Source of the DNA: Leptolyngbya sp. FACHB-261
GTDB taxonomy: Bacteria > Cyanobacteriota > Cyanobacteriia > FACHB-261
NCBI RefSeq assembly: GCF_014696065.1
Contig: NZ_JACJPL010000027.1
Span: forward strand, 310,001 to 374,000
DNA: 64,000 bases
Direction of reading: 5' to 3'
Shown: positions 58,127 through 64,000 of the stretch, one piece after another
Position numbering within the stretch: position 1 is the first letter of the stretch
How the letters are laid out: the number at the start of each line of letters is the position of its first letter
The notes under the pieces: generated by a model
The model's database searches: none
Seen by the model: the letters and a program-made list of their open reading frames with translations, nothing else
Told to the model about the DNA's origin: nothing
Position numbers and translations under genes: made by a program

Positions 58127-59332
58127 ATGAAACCTGATTTTGTCTCGGACGATAAGCCACTCTTAAAGTCCTCAGGACGGTGGGCTATCACCGCTGCGGT
58201 TATCGCCGCCTTAGCCCTTGGTGGAGTTTCTCTACTGTATGTCTTGCGTTCCCAACGCGGCTCAGTTGACTCCGCTAAGCTTGCAGTTGCTGCCTCATCA
58301 GGCAAAGCTGTCTCTGCTTTAGGCTACTTAAAACCAGAAGGAGAAGTGCTCCATTTATCTGCGCCTAATGTTCTTAGTGCCTTAGGAGCTAGCCGAGTCG
58401 ACAAGCTGTTGGTCAAGGAAGGCGAGCAAGTTAAAGCGGGACAAGTGGTCGCGGTTCTAGACAATCACGAAAATCTCAAAGCTGCGTTAAAACTTGCCCA
58501 AGAACAAGTCAAAGTTGCTCAAGCTAATCTAGCGCAGGTCAGAGCTGGAGCAAAACTGGGTGAACTTGAAGCACAAAAAGCCACTATTGCCAGTTTAGAG
58601 GCTGACCTGATAGGCCAGCTCAGCGCCCAAGATCAAACAATTGCTCGTTTGGAGGCAGAACTGAGCAACGGTCGAGTTGAGTATCAGCGTTATCGCACTT
58701 TGTTTCAAGCAGGAGCTGTCACCGCCTCCCAGCTAGATAGCAAGCAACTCACGATGCAAACGGCTCAAAAGCAGCTCAGTGAAGCTAGAGCCCAGCGCGG
58801 TCGGATCAACCTGACTGTTCAGCAGCAAATCAAGGCAGCTCAAGCAACCCTGACCCAACTAGCAGAGGTCCGGCCCACCGATGTACAAGCAGCCCAAGCG
58901 GATATTGATCGGACGATCGCTAACGTTACCAAAGCGCAAGCCGAGCTGGATTTAGCCTTGGTCCGCGCTCCAATCAACGGACGGATTCTTAAAATCTACA
59001 CTCATCCGGGAGAGGCCATTAGCGATCAAGGCATCCTGGCTTTAGGGCAGACCAAGCAAATGAACGTGGTGGCCGAGGTATACGAGTCGGATATCAGCAA
59101 GCTCAGAATCGGTCAAGTCGCGACCATCACGGGCACTGCTTTCGCAGATCAGTTACAGGGCACCATCACCCAAATTGGCCTACAGGTTAACTCACAAGAC
59201 GTACTCAGCACTGACCCAACCGCGAATGTCGACAGCAGAGTGATTGAGGTCAAAATCCGTCTCAATGCTGCGGATAGCCAGAAAGTTTCAACTTTAACCA
59301 ACCTACAGGTCAACGTTGTGATTGGTTCCTAA
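58127..59332 (+). CDS. devB: DevB-type membrane fusion protein (HlyD family)
   Basis: Periplasmic adaptor linking the DevCA inner-membrane pump to a TolC channel. 401 residues: one membrane helix (WAITAAVIAALALGGVSLLY), a lipoyl-like half (AVSALGYLKPEGEVLHLSAP, characteristic of DevB), a long coiled-coil hairpin of about residues 125-260 rich in Gln/Ala/Lys, then the second lipoyl and beta-barrel parts (LVRAPINGRILKIYTHPGEA). Anabaena DevBCA exports heterocyst glycolipids. Here the gene is the first of devBCA-thioesterase and divergent from the lipid synthesis genes. Confidence 0.9.
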   Translation: MKPDFVSDDKPLLKSSGRWAITAAVIAALALGGVSLLYVLRSQRGSVDSAKLAVAASSGKAVSALGYLKPEGEVLHLSAPNVLSALGASRVDKLLVKEGEQVKAGQVVAVLDNHENLKAALKLAQEQVKVAQANLAQVRAGAKLGELEAQKATIASLEADLIGQLSAQDQTIARLEAELSNGRVEYQRYRTLFQAGAVTASQLDSKQLTMQTAQKQLSEARAQRGRINLTVQQQIKAAQATLTQLAEVRPTDVQAAQADIDRTIANVTKAQAELDLALVRAPINGRILKIYTHPGEAISDQGILALGQTKQMNVVAEVYESDISKLRIGQVATITGTAFADQLQGTITQIGLQVNSQDVLSTDPTANVDSRVIEVKIRLNAADSQKVSTLTNLQVNVVIGS

Positions 59333-59368
59333 CGGGCATATCTTCTGCCTGAATTGCTGAGGACGACG

Positions 59369-60520
59369 ATGTTTGACATTCCTTTAGCGTGGCTGCAACT
59401 CAGCCGAGAGAAAACTCGGCTCCTGATTGCTCTGGCAGGCATTGCCTTTGCTGTCATTCTCATGTTTCTACAGTTTGGGTTTCAAGCCGCACTCTACAAT
59501 AGCGCCACCCGACTCCACGAGAATCTACGAGGGGACTTAGTTTTAATCAGCGTTCGTTCTAAGTCTCTAGCTTATATGAAGCCTTTTTCCTGGCGTCGTT
59601 TGTACCAGACTTTGGGCTTTGAGGGTGTTGAATCCATTAGCTCTGTTTATGTTGGATTTAGGGATTGGCGTAACCCCGACAACGGCAATTTTAGAGCCAT
59701 CTATGTTTATGGATTTGAGCTAGCCAACTTAGGCTTCCAATCATTAGAAGTCGAGCAGAGCTCGGACAAGCTGAAGCTCAAGGAAAACATCCTGTTTGAT
59801 CGAGATTCTCGGGCTGAATATGGAGCAGTTACCACAGCCTTCGAGCAGGGACAACCTGTAGTCACCGAGCTAGGCGGCAAAAGAGTCAATGTGGTCGGCT
59901 TATTTAGACTTGGGCCTTCTTTTGGAGCCGATGGCAATATCATCACAAGTGATTCAAACTTTCTCCGGTTATTTCCTGATCGCAAACAGGGCGAAATTGA
60001 TATTGGCTTGATTCAACTAAAACCAGGAGTGGATGTTGAGAGTACCCTCCAGCAGATGGAGGCCGAGCTTCCTAAGGATATTAAAATTTTTACGCATCAA
60101 GGCTTTATCGATTTTGAAAAAACTTACTGGAAGACCAGTACTGCTATCGGCTTTATTTTTACGCTAGGGGCAGCAATGGGGTTCATTGTTGGCACGGTAA
60201 TTGTCTATCAAATTCTCTACACTGATGTTTCTGACCACCTGGCAGAATACGCCACCTTAAAAGCGATGGGGTACAAGAATCTGTACTTAGAGCTAGTTGT
60301 TTTTCAAGAAGCAATCATACTCGCAGTTTTAGGGTTTGTCCCTGGCTTTGCCCTCTCTCTAGGTCTTTATGATGTAATCAAAGGGGCTACTTTTCTACCA
60401 GTTGGTATGGTGCCAGATCGAGCCGCACTAGTTCTGGTTCTGACGATTCTGATGTGCGCTATCTCTGGTCTAGTCGCTGTGCGCAGGCTACGCAAAGCTG
60501 ATCCAGCTGATATTTTTTAG
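59369..60520 (+). CDS. devC: DevC-type ABC exporter permease
   Basis: FtsX/MacB-like permease of 383 residues. The first membrane helix (RLLIALAGIAFAVILMFLQF) is followed by a large periplasmic domain (about 50-250), then three further helices: IGFIFTLGAAMGFIVGTVIV, LAVLGFVPGFALSLGLYDV and ALVLVLTILMCAISGLVAV. The N-terminus MFDIPLAWLQLSREKTRLL is characteristic of DevC. GAGG precedes the ATG at 59369; the frame upstream uses a TTG and is not needed. 36 bp after devB. Confidence 0.92.
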   Translation: MFDIPLAWLQLSREKTRLLIALAGIAFAVILMFLQFGFQAALYNSATRLHENLRGDLVLISVRSKSLAYMKPFSWRRLYQTLGFEGVESISSVYVGFRDWRNPDNGNFRAIYVYGFELANLGFQSLEVEQSSDKLKLKENILFDRDSRAEYGAVTTAFEQGQPVVTELGGKRVNVVGLFRLGPSFGADGNIITSDSNFLRLFPDRKQGEIDIGLIQLKPGVDVESTLQQMEAELPKDIKIFTHQGFIDFEKTYWKTSTAIGFIFTLGAAMGFIVGTVIVYQILYTDVSDHLAEYATLKAMGYKNLYLELVVFQEAIILAVLGFVPGFALSLGLYDVIKGATFLPVGMVPDRAALVLVLTILMCAISGLVAVRRLRKADPADIF

Positions 60521-60546
60521 GCTTATTCTCGTTCAATTGAGGCAGC

Positions 60547-61248
60547 ATGACGTACGACGAGCCCGTTGTTGCCATCCGATATCTCAATCATTACTTTGGT
60601 CAGGGCGCTTTACGCAAGCGAACCTTATCTAATATCAACCTGGAGATTCACGCTGGGGAGATTGTAATCTTATCCGGGCCCTCTGGCTCTGGAAAAACGA
60701 CCCTGTTGACGTTGATCGGCGGATTACGCACCCTTACCGAAGGTAGCCTCAAAGTGTTTGACCAAGAGCTTCGGGGCGCTAATGAGGTTCAACTCATGAA
60801 CATCCGCCGTCATATTGGTTATATTTTTCAAGCTCACAATCTGTTGCGCTCTTTGACGGCTCGACAGAATGTACAGATGTCGATCAAGCTGCACGCCAAT
60901 GTTCCCAGCATAGAAGCACGTCGTAAATCAGAAGCAGCCCTAGAGGCAGTGGGCTTAGCCAACCGCATGGATTACTATCCGGAAAATCTATCGGGTGGAC
61001 AAAAACAGCGGGTTGCGATTGCGCGGGCTCTAGTCGGTCATCCCAGACTGGTTTTAGCCGATGAACCTACGGCGGCGTTAGACAGCAAATCAGGCCGAGA
61101 CGTGGTACAAATCATGCAGCAATTAGTCAAAGAACAGGGGTGTGCTGTACTCATGGTGACTCACGACAATCGGATCCTAGATGTTGCTGACCGGATTGTT
61201 CATATGGAAGATGGCCAACTGGTTACAGCCGAACGAGTAACCGGATGA
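60547..61248 (+). CDS. devA: DevA-type ABC exporter ATPase
   Basis: 233 residues with the Walker A loop GPSGSGKTTLL, Q-loop GYIFQAHNLLRSLTA, signature LSGGQKQRVAIARAL and Walker B LVLADEPTAALDSK, of the MacB/LolD-like type that pairs with FtsX-like permeases. It drives the DevC permease. Its stop overlaps the start of the thioesterase gene by four bases (ATGA), so translation is coupled. Confidence 0.93.
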   Translation: MTYDEPVVAIRYLNHYFGQGALRKRTLSNINLEIHAGEIVILSGPSGSGKTTLLTLIGGLRTLTEGSLKVFDQELRGANEVQLMNIRRHIGYIFQAHNLLRSLTARQNVQMSIKLHANVPSIEARRKSEAALEAVGLANRMDYYPENLSGGQKQRVAIARALVGHPRLVLADEPTAALDSKSGRDVVQIMQQLVKEQGCAVLMVTHDNRILDVADRIVHMEDGQLVTAERVTG

Positions 61249-62096
61249 CAACACCCCTTACTGATGCCTGGATCAAGTGCTTTAAGCCTAATCCAGAGGC
61301 CCGACTGCGCCTGTTCTGCTTTCCGCATGTCGGCAGTAGCGCCTCGGTTTTTCGGACCTGGCCCAATAGCTTGCCCCCCGAAATCGAAGTTTGCGGGATT
61401 CAACTACCGGGTCGAGAAAGCCGCTTTAAAGAAGCACTATTTACCCAAATCCCGCCCCTGGTTCAAGCATTAACTCCTGCCCTTCAGCCCTATTCAGATA
61501 TCCCATTTGCTTTTTTTGGCCACAGTTTGGGCGCATTGCTAAGCTTCGAAGTAGCTCGTCAGCTCCGTGCTCAGCAACAGCCAGGCCCAGTTCATCTGTT
61601 CGTCTCAGGTCGTCGCGCCCCTCAAATCCCTGACCGCAATCCTTTGTTGCATACTCTGCCTGAGCCCGAATTTCTGGAGGAACTGCGCTACTTGAATGGA
61701 ACCCCCAAGGCAGTGCTAGAGAACTCTGAGTTGATGCAACTCTTCCTACCGGTCTTACGAGCTGATTTCTCGCTTTGTGGCACCTATCACTACCAAAGCC
61801 AGCCGCCTCTAGATTGCTCTATTTCCGCCTTTGGTGGACTAGAGGACGTGGAGGAAACCCATGATCTCCTTCTGGATTGGAGCAAGCAAACCTACGCTTC
61901 TTTCTCCCTACAGATGCTTCCCGGCGATCACTTTTTTCTCTACAGCAATCAAGAACTTCTGCTCAAGCTGTCACAGGAGCTAAATCAACTGCTACAGCGA
62001 AGCCTAAGTGTCAATGTTGAGGACGCCAAGAGTGATACCAATGTTGAGAGTACAGATTTTGTGGATATAAATTTTGTAGATACGAATATCAGCTAG
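61245..62096 (+). CDS. Type II thioesterase (alpha/beta hydrolase)
   Basis: 283 residues. Family features: RLFCFPHVGSSASVFRTWP at the start, nucleophile elbow FFGHSLGALLSFEVARQL with the catalytic serine, aspartate near FGGLEDVEET, and histidine in PGDHFFLYSN. Type II thioesterases clear stalled or wrong acyl groups from PKS/NRPS carrier domains, which fits the PKS across the divergent region. The last 30 residues are a low-complexity Asn/Asp/Ser repeat (DTNVESTDFVDINFVDTNIS) that looks like a recent addition. Confidence 0.9.
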   Translation: MTTPLTDAWIKCFKPNPEARLRLFCFPHVGSSASVFRTWPNSLPPEIEVCGIQLPGRESRFKEALFTQIPPLVQALTPALQPYSDIPFAFFGHSLGALLSFEVARQLRAQQQPGPVHLFVSGRRAPQIPDRNPLLHTLPEPEFLEELRYLNGTPKAVLENSELMQLFLPVLRADFSLCGTYHYQSQPPLDCSISAFGGLEDVEETHDLLLDWSKQTYASFSLQMLPGDHFFLYSNQELLLKLSQELNQLLQRSLSVNVEDAKSDTNVESTDFVDINFVDTNIS

Positions 62097-62148
62097 TAGC
62101 TTGCAGAAGATATCTGTCAGCTGACCCTTCTTGTTTCTTACTATTGCT

Positions 62149-62222
62149 CTGGGTCAAGTCCTCTGGGCCAAGTGCTTTGGGCTAATTACTTTGGCCACAT
62201 GTTTGAGCCAAGTATTTGGGCC
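62149..62222. repeat. Short degenerate tandem repeat
   Basis: Units like CTCTGGGCCAAGTG (CTCTGGGTCAAGTC, CTCTGGGCCAAGTG, CTTTGGGCTAATTA, then more diverged) recur at 14 nt and then longer spacing, between the thioesterase and DCC-family genes. No coding potential. Confidence 0.5.
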
Positions 62223-62304
62223 CGAGGATAGCTCGCTAGTTTTCAAGATTTCCCAATAAAATGGGTTTCCCAATAAACTAGAGAACAGCTCTGCTCTGGT
62301 TTTT

Positions 62305-62745
62305 ATGACTTACAACGTCATCTACGACGGTAATTGCAATCTCTGTGTGACGCTGGTGCAACTCCTGGAATCCCTTGACCGGGGTGAGCGCTTTCAGTAC
62401 ATCCCCATGCAAGACCAGGACAACCTTCAGCGCTTTGGCATCACATCCCAAGATTGCGAGCTCGGCATCATTCTGCTGAACGCGGAAGATCCCACGCAAC
62501 GCTGGCAGGGCAGTGATGCCGCTGAAGAAATTGGACAACTGCTGCCTCTGGGCGCTGTATTTGTCGCGGCCTATCGAGCCTTGCCTGGCTTGAAGTGGGC
62601 CGGTGATCGGGTGTATGAGCAGGTCCGCGACAATCGTTACACGCTGTTCGGCAAACGCTCGACCACTTATCAACCGCTATACCCAGCCTGTGATACAGCT
62701 TGCCAGTCATACTTCTCGACTGAGGCCCAGAAGCAGCCGAAGTAG
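62305..62745 (+). CDS. DCC-family thiol-disulfide oxidoreductase-like protein (DUF393)
   Basis: 146 residues. VIYDGNCNLCVTLVQLLESL at the N-terminus has the D-x-x-C-x-x-C motif that defines the DCC family. A conserved FVAAYRALPG follows in mid-protein. The family resembles thioredoxin-fold proteins; substrate unknown. Four other cysteines are not conserved-looking. It is convergent with the XRE-cupin gene, with a 19-bp gap. Confidence 0.85.
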   Translation: MTYNVIYDGNCNLCVTLVQLLESLDRGERFQYIPMQDQDNLQRFGITSQDCELGIILLNAEDPTQRWQGSDAAEEIGQLLPLGAVFVAAYRALPGLKWAGDRVYEQVRDNRYTLFGKRSTTYQPLYPACDTACQSYFSTEAQKQPK

Positions 62746-62764
62746 TTACCAGCGAGAGGTGACT

Positions 62765-63322
62765 CTATCCCGAGCTTGCCTGACTGGAGTCGATCAGCAG
62801 CAAGTAATGGCAAGGCTCAGAGCCGGGATTGTGGAAACTGTGGGCAATATTCGCTGGAAAGAAAATAGAGTCCCCTACTTCTAAAACTTCCGTTCGCCCA
62901 GCCAGCGAGCAATGCAACTGTCCCTGAAGCACGGTGATATGTTCGACCACACCGGGGCGATGGGCAGGAAACACGCCTGTACTGCGACCGGGTGGAACTT
63001 GATACCAGACTAACTCAAGGCCCCGTCGAACCAGACTTGGAGCTAGCAGAGACCGCTCTACCTCTGTCTCAGGATCGACTAGGCGCTGGCGTTCTGCCTT
63101 GCGAACCAGCACCACTGGGTCTGTCGTCTGCTCGCCGATCAGTTGAGACACCGTGCAGCCCAGCCCCTCGGCAATTTGGGAAACCACCTTAATCGTTGGA
63201 TTCTTTAGTCCTCGTTCAATGTCTGAGAGCATGGCGCGGCTGACACCCGTTTGTTCAGCCAGAGCTTCCAAGGTGAGGCCCAGACGACTACGCCAAGCGC
63301 GAATATTCTGACCCAGGTCCAG
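62765..63322 (-). CDS. XRE-family regulator with C-terminal cupin domain; 5' end probably frameshifted
   Basis: Helix-turn-helix (LTLEALAEQTGVSRAMLSDI, ERGLKNPTIKVVSQIAEGLG), then a cupin domain (GVVEHITVLQGQLHCSLAGR, HSFHNPGSEPCHYLLL): the layout of PuuR-like regulators. The frame is open up to 63331 and encodes the expected N-terminus LDLGQNIRAWRSRLG, but contains no ATG, GTG or TTG before a TTG at 63271, which would cut off the first helix. A GTG at 63342 in another frame starts MNDEVA and would join at CTCTCTGG (63319-63326 on the minus strand) if one CT pair were removed. Either a CTG start at 63322 or a 2-nt insertion explains this. Confidence 0.7.
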   Translation of the reverse strand: MDLGQNIRAWRSRLGLTLEALAEQTGVSRAMLSDIERGLKNPTIKVVSQIAEGLGCTVSQLIGEQTTDPVVLVRKAERQRLVDPETEVERSLLAPSLVRRGLELVWYQVPPGRSTGVFPAHRPGVVEHITVLQGQLHCSLAGRTEVLEVGDSIFFPANIAHSFHNPGSEPCHYLLLIDSSQASSG

Positions 63323-63471
63323 AGAGCTACCTCATCGTTCACGTCTGTAGTTATTGTCGGTCGCTAGAGCCCCACCTTTGTTCTGTTATTGTGGATTAAT
63401 TCTTCTATAGAGGAGAGTGGCTTTCAACGCCCTGCCCAGGTGGTGGGTTGGAAGGAACTCGAACAAACGTC

Positions 63472-64000
63472 ATGCGCCGACCTGAACTCACCGCTGAACT
63501 CGTCATTGCGGCCTCACTGTTTCTGGTTACGGCTGCGGTCAATTTAGAAGTGCCTCTCTACCACACTTATGCTGAAGCTGCAGGCTTTGGCAATGGCTTG
63601 ACAGCAGTTGTGTTTGCCGCCTATGTGGTCGGCTTGTTGCCGGTGCTAATCCTGTTGGGCGGTATTTCTGACCGTCTGGGGCGTAAACCTGTGGTGCTGG
63701 CCGGTCTGGTAGCGGCGATGCTGGCAACGGCCTTGATGATCCTGAGCCCCAATATTCACACCCTCTTGCTAGCGCGAGTTTTGCAGGGTGTAGGCGTGGG
63801 CTTGAGCGTAGGCGCTGGCACCGCTTACCTAGCAGAACTTATGACTGACCGTTCAAGCCAGGCAGCAGGTTATGTGGCAGTGGTGACCTCACTGGGCTTT
63901 GGCAGTGGCGCACTCTTAACCAGCGCAGCGTTAGTGGCCAGCCAGACCTTGGTACCCCCGAGTTACTGGCTAGTTCTACTGCTGACGCTGCTCTGCACGG
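63472..64000 (+). CDS. MFS transporter, N-terminal part (runs off right edge)
   Basis: An ATG at 63472 opens a frame that continues to the window end (176 residues visible). Successive membrane helices are seen, with the MFS signature GGISDRLGRKPVVLAGLVA after the second, and LLARVLQGVGVGLSVGAGTA in the fourth to fifth region. The substrate cannot be predicted. It is divergent from the XRE-cupin gene, which may regulate it. Confidence 0.88.
   Translation, partial: MRRPELTAELVIAASLFLVTAAVNLEVPLYHTYAEAAGFGNGLTAVVFAAYVVGLLPVLILLGGISDRLGRKPVVLAGLVAAMLATALMILSPNIHTLLLARVLQGVGVGLSVGAGTAYLAELMTDRSSQAAGYVAVVTSLGFGSGALLTSAALVASQTLVPPSYWLVLLLTLLCT

Noticed and set aside
40071-62096. Calling the locus a plain heterocyst glycolipid (hgl) cluster
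   Set aside because: Canonical hgl loci as I know them lack a FAAL, a stand-alone CylB-like ACP and CylC-like enzymes, and have other KS and DH genes. Only the export and reductase logic is shared.

Overview
The window looks like chromosomal DNA of a cyanobacterium of moderate GC content, probably filamentous and Leptolyngbya-like, although the genus is inference. The support is a helical carotenoid protein (a lone OCP N-terminal domain), DevBCA-type exporter genes, a fatty acyl-AMP ligase/ACP pair of the cyanobacterial type, a class II ribonucleotide reductase, PEP-CTERM proteins, and housekeeping genes with cyanobacterial sequence character. I saw no rRNA, tRNA, CRISPR array, insertion sequence or prophage.

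Positions 1-16.6 kb are mostly housekeeping: a gene cut by the left edge, accC, ribD, a secreted-type GH5 glycosidase with Calx-beta and C-terminal beta domains, larC, argF, a C-terminal processing protease, ispG, trpF, an FNR-like oxidoreductase, HU and carA. Two intergenic regions here hold degenerate tandem repeats of 20-23 nt. Positions 16.6-30.9 kb hold a helical carotenoid protein/cupin/MocR-type regulator group with a paired candidate operator, a GST, a DinB-like gene broken by one in-frame stop, a methyltransferase, nrdJ, several small membrane or secreted proteins, a PEP-mutase/isocitrate-lyase family enzyme and a TolC-type outer-membrane protein. Positions 31.4-38.8 kb carry three large paralogous SBBP-repeat (beta-propeller) proteins with PEP-CTERM tails. 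Two of them share a duplicated upstream region with a paired 24-nt repeat.

Positions 40.0-62.1 kb form the main accessory system, apparently a lipid/polyketide biosynthesis and export locus. A minus-strand series runs FAAL (57.1 kb), AraC-type regulator with a degenerate receiver, ACP, two tandem CylC-like dimetal-carboxylate (ferritin-like) enzymes, a KS-AT-KR-ACP-thioester reductase PKS, a GT4 glycosyltransferase, a methyltransferase, FabF and FabZ. Divergently, across a 1-kb regulatory region, runs devB-devC-devA-thioesterase. My inference is that a fatty acid is activated by the FAAL, loaded on the ACP, modified (possibly chlorinated) by the two CylC-like enzymes, and extended once by the PKS to a 3-hydroxyacyl chain. 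It would then be released reductively as an aldehyde or alcohol, glycosylated, and exported by DevBCA with a TolC partner. This is the logic of heterocyst glycolipids combined with the front end of cylindrocyclophane/columbamide pathways, a combination I do not recognise as a described system. The window ends with a DCC-family protein, an XRE-cupin regulator whose 5' end looks frameshifted, and an MFS transporter cut by the right edge.
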